A DNA stretch of 34,458 nucleotides from Krasilnikovozyma curviuscula (taxonomy: Eukaryota; Basidiomycota; Tremellomycetes; Cystofilobasidiales; Mrakiaceae): NCBI GenBank assembly GCA_014825775.1, contig MVAQ01000230.1:1-34458 (forward strand). The letters are read 5' to 3'. The translations under genes were made by a program, and so were the position numbers. Shown piece after piece: positions 9,566 to 21,127 of this stretch. Positions within the stretch are counted from its first letter, which is position 1. The number at the start of each line of letters is the position of its first letter. The notes beneath the pieces were generated by a model that was not told the origin of the DNA, ran no database searches, and saw only the letters and a list, made by a program, of their open reading frames with translations.

Positions 9566-12069
9566 ATGGCCCCAGAAGAAAACAACGAAGATGGTGAGCG
9601 TGATTTTCAAGTTTTGAATGGACTGCAGAAGGCTTTGTAGAGGTCTGCGCTGACATGACATGGCTCGCGGTCCCTTCGATCGTTCTTTTCTATTCCTCTC
9701 TGCAGAACTCGACTTGTACGGCCCAGACACCGATCTATACGGTGATGAAGAGGATGGTGGTCAGGCTGTCGAAGAAACTTTGGATGGAAACCAGGCAGAG
9801 GCTGGAAACAACGACTTTGCTCCAGCAGAGACCGACGTCAAACCTAACTTGTCATCCTTACCACAGTCCTCATCAGCTTTCTCTTCAACTGCGCCTATCC
9901 CGTCATATTCGTCTGATAACACCAATGGTGGTGTTAAGCAGGAGCAGCAGTCATTTGGTATCGGATTGGGCAGTCAGCCGCAGAACGGGGCGCCCAGTAT
10001 AGCAGCCCAGGCTCAACTAAGGGATCCGGATGATTGCACTGGGTTAGTTCTATAATCGTTCCTTCTTTTTCTTTTCTTTGTTCAGCTCCTTTGTGTAGGG
10101 CCCACTGCGCCTCGGTACATTCGTTGTAGTCCATGATCGTCTCTGTAGACGGCCTTTGTAACCTGCCGTAGAGAACTTGGTTCAAATGAAACAACTAGAG
10201 ACCAAGCTCTAGTATCTGTAAACCTTCGCTACTATGTATGGTTAAACCAAGCATAGAATCATCGTAAAGTTTTCCTTTTTTTCTTTACGTCCCCTTGTAT
10301 CTTCTTTTTTATGATCGATACAGAGTGTAGTTGCTAAATCTAGCTTGCTTCTAATACTTACCTGTATCCGGTATCTGCTGTTGTGCTGCGATGACAAACA
10401 ACTATTCCAATCACCCTCTGCACGCGCCTCAACTGCAACTCTTTCATCCTACCTTTCTGCAACACTTCAACTTCTTGATTACTAAAACAGGAAAATGTTC
10501 ATCGGTGGTTTGAACTGGGATACGACGGATGGTACGTGGCATCTTTCAGATCCGTATCGCAACTTTGTATCTCTACTGCACGTATTTACGTCGTTTCCGT
10601 GTGTACCTCTACTTTCTGTTTCAATACGTACAATAGATGGGTTGAAGGAGTACTTCAGTCAATTTGGAACAATAGAATCGAGTAATATCATGCGTGATCC
10701 AACAGGTCGTTCTAGAGGGTTCGCCTTTTTGACTTTCACGGACCAGGCTGCAGTGGAAAGAGTCGTTGCTCAGGACCACTACCTAGATGGAAAATCTGTG
10801 CGTAACATGTATACTTTGTTTCTTCTGTGCATTGCTCATGCCCTTCCTTCCCTCCCTTCAGATTGACCCCAAAAAAGCGATCCCGCGTCAAGAGCATCAA
10901 AAGGCTCAGAAAGTCTTCATCGGTGGACTTGTACCAACAGTCGATTCAGCGTATCTGAAACAGTTCTTCACCCAGTTTGGGCCGGTGATAGATGCTCAAG
11001 TTATGCTTGATAGGGAGACTGGAAGGAGTAAAGGGTTCGGTTTCATCACATTTGCAAACGATGAAGGAGGAGTCGGACAGGCGCTGGCTCAAGGCCACAT
11101 TGACATGGATGGTAAGATGGTGAGTCTTATATTCGTACCCTGTTTTTGCGCCGTTTGAGTCATCCTTTTGACAATGTTGCGTTATTCTAGGTCGAGATCA
11201 AACGCGCTCAGCCACGAGGAGGAAGAGACAACAACGATACTAACAATTCTCGACAATCGGCTGTTACCTCTGCTCAAATGATGGGGGCTATGCCGAACCT
11301 GGCTGCCGGTGGAGGATTCAGAGGTGCCGGAAATACTCAAATGGGAATGGGAGGTGGCATGATGCCTGGAATGGGAGGCATGATGGGAGGAGTCCCAGGC
11401 GGTGGATTCGATCCAAACGCGATGGTTGCGATGTACAGGATGATGAAGTGAGGATTCTTCGTTGTGCTTGTATATGATGATAACGAGTTGCTGATCGTTC
11501 CTGCTTTTGTTATCCTCACAGCTCAATGGGTGGGCCGGCAGCGATGGGTGGAATGGCTGGTATGGGACGAGGTATGATGTAAGTCCTCCCGCACCTTTTG
11601 TTACATTTCTGCAGCGTGTTGGAATGGAGTAAACTGACGTGTGCAAATTCTCCAGGCCCGGAATGGGAGCTGTGAACCCTGCTTTCCCGAACCCGATGTT
11701 CAATCCCATGATGGGTATGATGGGCCAAGGCATGGGACGAGGAGCGGCTGGAGGCATGGGAGGAATGATGCCCGGCATGAATAGTATGATGGGAGGGTGA
11801 GTAATCTTGGGTTATAAGTGCGTTTTCAGCCTCTGGCCTCAACTTTCTGCTCGCTTTCTTCTAGCATGGGCGGCTTCAACCCAATGATGGGTGGTGCTGC
11901 TGGTGGCATGGGTGGACAATCTGGAGGTACTGGTGGTGGAGTTAGGGGAGGTATGCAGCGAAACAACAACTCTCCTCATGGCGCTGGTGGTGCTCAGAAT
12001 GCAGATGCAGGAGGAGCTGGCCCTGCGAGGAACACGGCCAGGGGTCAAAACGCATTTAGGCCGTACTAG
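9566..12069 (+). CDS. HRP1: HRP1/Nab4-like RNA-binding protein, two RRMs and Gly/Met-rich tail
   Basis: Hrp1 is a shuttling hnRNP and cleavage factor IB subunit that binds UA-rich polyadenylation enhancers and helps mRNA export. About nine exons encode roughly 500 residues. Residues 1-125 are acidic and low-complexity (LDLYGPDTDLYGD). RRM1 begins KMFIGGLNWDTTD with RGFAFLTF as RNP1. The linker IDPKKAIPRQEH is the Hrp1 hallmark. RRM2 has KVFIGGLVP and KGFGFITF and ends VEIKRAQPRGG. The C-terminal third is Gly/Met/Asn-rich with repeated PGMGG and PMMGG units, likely disordered. The start is ATG 9566 with a 28-nt first coding exon. The intron before RRM1 (10043-10490) is 448 nt, several times longer than all others here. 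Musashi/DAZAP1 proteins share the RRMs, but the linker favours Hrp1. Confidence 0.88.
10043..10490 (+). other. Exceptionally long intron of the HRP1-like gene
   Basis: The donor GTTAGT and acceptor AACAG flank 448 nt, against about 45-110 nt for other introns in the window. It holds two hairpins (ACTAGAG-N6-CTCTAGT at 10194-10213; CGTAAAG-N13-CTTTACG at 10263-10289), a CGATACAGAG segment (10316-10325) and ATACTTACCTG (10354-10364). A regulatory or retained-intron role is inference. Confidence 0.7.
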
Positions 12070-12297
12070 ACCTGGGTGCCTATACGTGACGTTAAGTAAA
12101 ATTATGAACATTTCATGTACCATGTATGATGGAACTGGCAGAGCAAGAAGACGGTTATCGTAGCGCGCCACATTTATTGAAGCAGCCTTCTGCAACAAGT
12201 TAGCTCCTGCGATGGTCTCTTGTGTCGTTCAGAAGGCAGTAATCTTTGTAGAAGAATAACGCTCTTCTGCCAAAAAAGCGGTCTGGGAGGTAAATTT

Positions 12298-12320
12298 CCC
12301 GCTCGACAAGGCAGAGCGGG
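12298..12320. promoter_or_regulatory. Inverted repeat CCCGCTC-N9-GAGCGGG, candidate zinc-cluster regulator site
   Basis: Two perfect 7-nt arms with a 9-nt spacer centre about 120 nt upstream of the dehydratase ATG and end 36 nt before the TATA box. The arms contain CCG/CGG triplets, the half-sites of dimeric Zn2Cys6 regulators, which control rhamnose catabolism in other fungi (RhaR, TRC1). Binding is inferred. Confidence 0.4.
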
Positions 12321-12356
12321 AGAAGGACGCAGCGCTGGTTGGCACTTCCGACCGCG

Positions 12357-12363
12357 TATAAAA
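12357..12363 (+). promoter_or_regulatory. TATA box of the rhamnonate dehydratase gene
   Basis: TATAAAA lies 74 nt before the start codon, followed by a C/T-rich initiator-like leader. A clear TATA box is unusual among the promoters in this window and suits an inducible gene. Confidence 0.6.
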
Positions 12364-12430
12364 ATCCCTTTGCTCGCTCGACCTCGTTCGCATCGTCAAC
12401 ACTCATCTTCTATCTCATACAATCATCACC

Positions 12431-14315
12431 ATGGCTGACGCAGGACAAAGCAGGTCTTTCCCAACGATTGCTTCCATCGAATCTTTCGTGCCTAGCTCGA
12501 AAGGTTCGGGAGGAGATTACCACAACCAGAGTCAAGGTGAGTTCATTTGACCAGATCACCCAAATGATGACGCTGAATTTAAGTGCTGATTATATCTTCC
12601 TCTATGCTAGGTCACTGGATCGTTGACACCTCGATCTCTAACCCGATGTCAGGCTACGAGCAATACAGGTGGGCTGCTTCCCCGCTCTTCCGTCCGCAAT
12701 CTTGTCCCCCAATTCCTGACATCGCTAAAACTTCTTTCCTCAGAGCTTCTCGTACCTCTTGGGGTATCGGTGTTCTTGGTTCCCTCTTCGTCAAGATCAC
12801 TGCGACTGACGGAACGGTGGGTTACGCCACCGGTTTCGGTGGACCCCCCTCGTGTTGGCTCATTGAGAACCACTTCAAGAGATTTGTTGTTGGACAAGAT
12901 CCAAGAGACACCAACTTGATCTGGGACCAGATGTTCAGGGCATCGTAAGTTTGTGCCACTCCCTTCTGCGCGAAGTATCTACTGACCATTTCTCATCCCT
13001 TTCTGTTTCTCAGCATGTTCTACGGACGAAAGGGTATCACTCTTGCTACTATCTCTGTCGTTGATCTCGCCATCTGGGATCTGCTTGGAAAGATCCGTGG
13101 CGAACCTGTTTACAAGATGATTGGTGGTAGAACCAAGAAAGAGATTCCATTCTACTGCACAGGTCCAGTGCCAGGTGAAGTAAAGAAGATGGGATTCTGG
13201 GGTTCCAAAGTCGCTCTTCCACACGGACCAGGTGAGTATTATGCATTAGACGACCTTTCTTACGAACATCTCATTGACAACAATCTCGTTGTTGTAGGTG
13301 AGGGACACGTTGGAATGAAGAAGAATGTTGAGTACTTGAGAGCAATGAAGAAGGAGGTTGGTGATGAGTAAGCCTGCTTTGATCATACAGTCACAGCTAT
13401 TTTCTCGTACCGACGCGTTTTCCTTTGACCTAGCTTCCCACTCATGGTCGATTGCTACATGTCTTTGAATGGTGAGTTTTTGATTAGCATTGGCTCTGTA
13501 TTAATCTTCTTACTGATAGCGCTGCCCTGATTGCAGTTCCATATGCCATCGAGTTGGCTCAGAAGTGTATCGATGAGGGCATTGCTATCAACTGGTGGGA
13601 AGAGGTGCTTCACCCAGATGACTTTGGTAAGTTGTTTGTTATCAGTCGCACTGTTTCACCACGCTTTCACTGTCTAACTTCTCGTTTGTATTTCAGATGG
13701 ACACAAGTTGTTGAAGAAGGCGCTTCCAACTGTCAAATGGACTACTGGAGAGCACGAATACTCGAAATACGGGTGAGATGACAGTCCTCCGGTGAATCCT
13801 ATCGTGCCAAGTCTCTGAAACTTTGAAGCTTTTCCTTACAGTTTCAGAAAACTCATCGAGGAGAGATCTATCGACATCCTGCAGCCAGATGTCATGTGGC
13901 TTGGTGGTCTCACTGAGCTCCTGAAGGTCGCTGCTATGGCTTCCGCTTACGATATCCCAGTCGTCCCACACGGTTCTGGTCCGTACTCTTACCACTTCAT
14001 CATGTCTCAGCCAGGCTCTCCATTCTGTGTATGTCAAATTTATCTTCTCGTGGTTCATCAGTCATCACTGTGCTGATAGTCTACTGCTTGCTTTCACCTT
14101 CTCAGGAATACATCGCCAACGCTCCAGATGGAAAGACCATCCAGCCAGTCTTCGGTGATCTCTTCTTGAACGAGCCGATCCCAGTCGGTGGAAAGATCGA
14201 CGTTTCCGACGCGCCCGGATTCGGTCTCGTCCTCAATCCAAAAGCTGCCCTTATCCCTGCTTCCAAGATCTTCAATGCAGAGCCAGAACATCCACTCGGT
14301 GAAGCTGCCAAGTAA
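12431..14315 (+). CDS. LRA3: L-rhamnonate dehydratase (enolase superfamily)
   Basis: It converts L-rhamnonate to 2-keto-3-deoxy-L-rhamnonate, third step of the fungal non-phosphorylating L-rhamnose pathway. Ten exons encode about 425 residues, usual for the family. The N-terminal capping domain includes YRASRTSWGIGVLGSLFV and FGRKG-like loop residues (MFYGRKG). The barrel shows ISVVDLAIWDLLGKIRGEPVY, the first metal ligand Asp in LMVDCYMS, the second in NWWEEVLHPDD and the third in TTGEHEY. The catalytic Asp-His dyad is seen in ILQPDVMWLGG and VVPHGSGPYSYH, as in bacterial RhmD. The C-terminal FGDLFLNEPIPVGGKI and PGFGLVLN also match RhmD closely. The start lies in a strong context and follows a TATA promoter. 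No other rhamnose gene is in the window. An acid-sugar dehydratase of slightly different specificity cannot be excluded. Confidence 0.88.
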
Positions 14316-15205
14316 ACTTCGACACAAGCCCTATGCCAATTGATTTTTAAGACAAGGAAAACAGCCGGGTGGTGGACAGTCCGTAATACTCGATAGATTT
14401 CACCATTGTATCAAAATGACGAATCCCGCGCCTGACAGGAAAGATTCTTGTGCTTTCTGCTTTGCTAGAAGAGTCCGGCCAGTTGGCTCTTTGAAAGAGC
14501 AACTAAGCCAGATGGGCCTCTTGAACAACATCAGATTCATGTTCTCACAATCTATCTTCTCTTGCCATGTCCAAACAACATCTTTGCTTAGCTCTCTGAT
14601 CTCTCTGAGTAAGAAAAGGTTTTTGCCCTTCTCTCTTCTCCCAGGCTCCTGGATCCCGGTATCGGGGCAATCGCTTGCACCTTGCTCTCACGTCCAGGAT
14701 TTGACGAAATGAGTGGGCTATTTAAGTATTTAAAGATTAACGATGATATCTATCCTCAGCTGCAATGGTATATGAGAGACTCTTCCAATCCTTTGTACAT
14801 GTTTCGGGAGCCGCAATTTACTCGTGGTGTCGGCTAGCGCAGCGCAGAAGGTAACAGAGGGGCAGGCGTGAGTTTGAGGGAGTGTCCTTCATTTTCGGCG
14901 GTGTATTGAAAAGTGAGCTTGTGAGTGACGGTTCATCATTTCCTGCCCGTGCTCTGAGATGCTCTATTATGAAATGATGTTGGTGCTTTTTACACAGGAT
15001 TTCACTTCACTCATCTCCCTGTTCCTGGATAAGAGTGCCAGTTATCTCTTCCAATTTGATGTATTGCTTTGCATTGAGGGCATTTGCTCAGCCCAAGGTT
15101 GACACAAAAATGTAAACAAACCTCGACAACGCCACAGCGCGAGCAAGAAAATCTGCCTGAAATGACTTTTGATGACTTTTGTACTCAGTAACAGTCACGA
15201 CATCG
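14316..15205. other. Intergenic, dehydratase 3' region and NOC2 promoter
   Basis: This is 890 bp without a credible gene. The 98-codon frame from 14416 shows no domain or splice continuation and is probably chance. A hairpin lies at 14482-14503. A direct repeat ATGACTTTT occurs at 15162-15170 and 15172-15180, just before the NOC2 start. No RNA gene was recognised. Confidence 0.55.
14482..14503. terminator. Hairpin in the dehydratase 3' region
   Basis: GTT-g-GCTCTT, a TGA loop and AAGAGC-AAC form a 9-bp stem with one bulge. It lies about 170 nt past the stop codon, so it may sit in or near the 3' UTR. A role in 3'-end formation or mRNA stability is speculative. Confidence 0.25.
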
Positions 15206-18024
15206 ATGGCCAACAAATCGTTTAAGAAGTTTGCTCAGACAGGACGGTTGAAGGATGTCATTACGTCCAGGAGGAAGCACCAGAAGGCGAACCAACTGAG
15301 AGAAGGGCGGCTGAAGAGGAAAGGCGGTAAGAAAGGGGGTCCAGGTGGGGCTGACGAGGACGAAGAAGAGGACGACGAAGCACCAGCGAGAGGAACCGTT
15401 TACAAGGGAAAGAAGCCAATGGGTGCTGATGACATGGTCGAGCAAGATGAGGAGGACGAGGATGAATATTCGGTGAGACCCCGCCACTGGAAACGACTTC
15501 ATTTGCAGTTCCCCATTACTGATCTTCCGATTTCTGCTGCTCAATAGGATGATCTTCCACCTCAAGAAGATGACGAAGATGATGAAGAAGATAATGACGA
15601 CAAGGAAGGTGACGATACCGACGACGATTTCGCGTCCGTTGACGACCTCGAAGGTGAGTTTCAGAATCAAAGAAAGCTGCTCTCCCGATCTGATCCCATC
15701 TCTCTGTTGATTTAAAATTTTAGAGCTCGAAGAATCTCACAAGCAATCTCTGTCATCTCTTCAGAAGAAGGACCCTGAATTCTACAAGTACTTGCTCGAG
15801 AATGACAAGGATCTCCTGAACTTCGGCCAAGAGGAAGAAGAGGAAGCTGTTCCAAAGAAAAAGTTGTCGAAGCAGCAGAAGAAAGATGAGAAAAAGAAGG
15901 CCAAAGCTGCTGCTGAAGCTGCTTCTACCTCCAACAGCGCAACTTCAATTCCACTGGAAGACATCGAGGAATACGTGGCTCCGGCCTCTGACGATGAGGA
16001 CGACGAAGAGCCTGTCTTCGGTGAATCTTCAACCAAGGGCGATAAGACGCCGGAGAAGAAGGAGATGCAGGTCGTCACGAAAGCGCTGTTGAGAAGTTGG
16101 CAAAAGGCTATGATTGAGGTTGGTCAAACGCCCAGTTCCAGTTCATCCTTCATGGAGGTCTCATAACATTTTCTGCCTTTTTGTTTTGTCCTTCAGCAAC
16201 GATCATTGAAATCCCTTCGTCGTCTGATTCTTGCCTTCCGTGCGGCCTCATACTCCAATGCTGCAGAAGAAGGAACCGGTAAAGCGGCTCAAGAGTTTGC
16301 CTACGAGATCGAAGAAGCTTCAGGTGCGCACTCATATTTATAAAATGGTATTTAAGAGCCACGTTCTGACATATTACTCAGTTTTCAACAAGGTTGTCAT
16401 CACCGCTTTGAAGTACACACCTGTCGTTTTGGCTCATCACGTTCCTTTTAAAACGCTACCAAATGGTCGATTGTTAGTGGATCTTGATCTTGTTCAATGT
16501 AGTTTGTTTTGAAGCTAATTAATTCCTTTCACCTATACAGCAAAGTATCCAAGCAACCAGCTCCTCAACTCCAAAAACTCATTATCTCTCACTTCAGCAA
16601 TGTTCTTCATCTCCTCACCGAGCTTCCATCATCCACAGGAGAATCTGAGATGCTTCGTCTTGTCATCACTGAATCTACCAGACTCTTACCTTGGGTCATT
16701 ACAAGCAAGAAGCTGATCAGAAACTATGTCAAGACTCTATTGGCGTATTGGTCAGACTCAGGTGCAGCCGACGAGATCAAGATCGCGTCATTCGTAGCCG
16801 TCCGAAAAGTTGCTTCTGCAGCTTTTGATGATGCGACGGTCGATCAGATCTTCAAGTCGACCTACTCTACCCTCACCAGGTCATTCGCTGGTTCCAAAAA
16901 CACGAACATCCACACCCTCCCACACATTAACCTTCTCAAAAACTCAGCAACTTCACTATTCCTTTTACCTGGCAAAGAATCTTTGGCTTACCAGCATGCA
17001 TTCACTGCCATCCGTGCGCTGGCGGTTAGCTTGAGAGCTGCGATGAAGGCCAGAACCAAGGAGGGCTACAAGGAAGTCTACAGCTGGCAATTTGTTCACT
17101 CCGTGCAATTTTGGGCTGGTGTGATTGGTGCTGAAGAGGGAGGAGAAGGAGAGCTCAAGGGTCTGGGCTATCCTCTCGTCCAGGTTGGAATTGGTGCCGT
17201 CAGGTGGGTGTTCTTACTTCTAAAGATGCGCCGATTTGTATCGCTGACAATATATTTCCGTTGACCAGGTTGATTCCCACCTCCCGTTATTTCCCCTTGC
17301 ACTTCCAACTGATCTCAACGCTGCAACAACTCTCTCAGAAAACATCAACTTACATTCCACTTTCACCACTGCTCCTTTCCATCCTCTCTTCAGCAGAGTT
17401 CTCGCCAATCCACAAACCGAAGCCATCCACTCTGCCACCAATCGACTTCGAATATAGTATCCGTGCCTCAGCTCGTTACCCTCGCACTCGAGTCTACCAA
17501 GAGGGCCTAGCAGAGGAGATCGCGTACCTCTTGCTCGAAACTCAAGCTGGTACCGCCACCAGCGTTGCTTACCCTGAGATGGCAATCCCAGTAGCAACGC
17601 TCCTCAAGAAGCACATCAAGAAGAGTAAATCTGCCAAAGTGAACCAGCTTTTGAAAATCCTCGTCGAAAAGATGGAGGCCAACATCAAGTGGGTCGAAGC
17701 AAAGCGTAAGAACGTTGATTTTTCGCCCAGTGAACGAGGAGAGGTTGAGAGATTCTCTGAGGGTCTTGATGAAGCTTCTACACCTTTGGGAGTCTTTGCC
17801 AAGCTTCAGCGCAAAGTACGAGCTGAGAAACGGAGGGAAGTTGAGAAGGTGCGTTATATTTCTCACTGTTCATTTACCCAGATGCGGTTACTGATCATGG
17901 TCTCATTATACTGTTGTAGGCTGCGAGGGAGGAAAGAGGACCAGAAGAAGATGACGATAACTCAGATGAGGAGGACGTGGAGATGGAAGATGAAGTCGAG
18001 GAGGAAGAAGAGGATGATGAGTAA
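15206..18024 (+). CDS. NOC2: Nucleolar complex protein 2 (60S ribosomal subunit biogenesis)
   Basis: Noc2 forms Noc1-Noc2 and Noc2-Noc3 complexes that escort pre-60S particles from nucleolus to nucleoplasm. Eight exons give about 770 residues, in the family range. The N-terminus MANKSFKKFAQTGRLKDVI and RRKHQKANQ is Noc2-like, followed by long acidic runs and the marker DPEFYKYLLENDKDLL. A Lys/Ala-rich stretch precedes the conserved HEAT-like core: TKALLRSWQKAMIE, SLKSLRRLILAFRAA, FNKVVITALKYTPVVLAHH, LPNGRFKVSKQP, SWQFVHSVQFW and YPLVQVGIGAVRLIPTSRYFPLHFQ. Near the end come FDPxEYSIRA-like FEYSIRA and SPSERGEVERF, then an acidic C-terminus ending EDDE. ATG 15206 is preferred; the upstream in-frame extension starts only at a TTG. 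The last exon joins EKAAREERG to the acidic tail, and the stop is TAA 18022-18024. Confidence 0.94.
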
Positions 18025-18204
18025 TAATTTTCCATTTGCTCAAACTTGTACGGTGGATATTCTTTCACGAGCCGATCGCAACTTGCAATACAAGCACAGT
18101 CTACAAAGCTTGTTGATAGAAGAAAACATGGTATGCAAGAAGATACAATGACAGCCATAAGAGATGAATCTGTGAAGGATAAGCACTCTAAGTTTAAATA
18201 TCCC

Positions 18205-18210
18205 AATAAA
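18205..18210 (+). terminator. Polyadenylation-signal-like AATAAA for NOC2
   Basis: A canonical AATAAA lies about 180 nt past the NOC2 stop in the 235-bp gap between the convergent NOC2 and SNF1 genes. Fungal poly(A) signals are loose, so this is only suggestive. Confidence 0.3.
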
Positions 18211-18259
18211 TCTATGAGGTTGTAAAAACCTCTTCACACAGCTACCACCTCCTTTCTCC

Positions 18260-20755
<2,496 letters not shown>

Positions 20756-21127
20756 GTCTCCCTGATTTCTGCGGCTGAAGCTGGGGGAAGACCTATTAAA
20801 GCTGGTTAGAGTGGTTGGCTAGGTTCTGGACAGGATGTGTATTGTATGGACTTGCGAAATTTGAAGTCTTTGGAATTGAAAAGTGAGTGGTGAAATGGGG
20901 TTGCTGCCAAACGACGGGGGGTTGCGTTGCTTCCTTGGCCCTGGCGCAAGCAAAATTAGGGGCAAAACAAACCAGCTGACCCAACCCGAGTAAGTGGTTT
21001 GGCTGTGATTGTACTTTCAGAGAGCTAGCAGGGCCAGTTTCGGCAGAATTTGCGTCTCCAACATCGTCGTCTCCAAATCGCGTGGTAGAGCAAGTGGGGT
21101 ATACATTTTGGTGCCGTGGAATCACTA
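20756..21127. other. Intergenic: SNF1 promoter and GUF1 3' region
   Basis: This 372-bp stretch separates two genes in the same orientation. It includes a G-run and an AGGGG stress-element-like motif around 20915-20957. I see no open frame of note. Confidence 0.5.

Larger units (their letters stand above)
12070..12430. other. Intergenic: HRP1 3' region and rhamnonate dehydratase promoter
   Basis: The left half is presumably the HRP1 3' UTR. The right half holds an inverted repeat (12298-12320), a TATA box (12357-12363) and a C/T-rich leader that ends in a good start context (ATCACCATGG). I see no further gene. Confidence 0.65.

Noticed and set aside
10354..10440. Possible U1 snRNA gene starting ATACTTACCTG
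   Set aside because: No Sm site, no stem-loop I with a U1-70K-type loop, and no snRNA-like 3' stem follow; it lies inside a protein-gene intron. Kept only as a motif observation.
14416..14712. 98-codon open frame
   Set aside because: No domain, no splice support and biased composition; it lies in the 3' region of the dehydratase gene.
15179..15205. N-terminal extension of NOC2 (MYSVTVTTS)
   Set aside because: It would start at TTG; the ATG at 15206 gives the normal Noc2 N-terminus.
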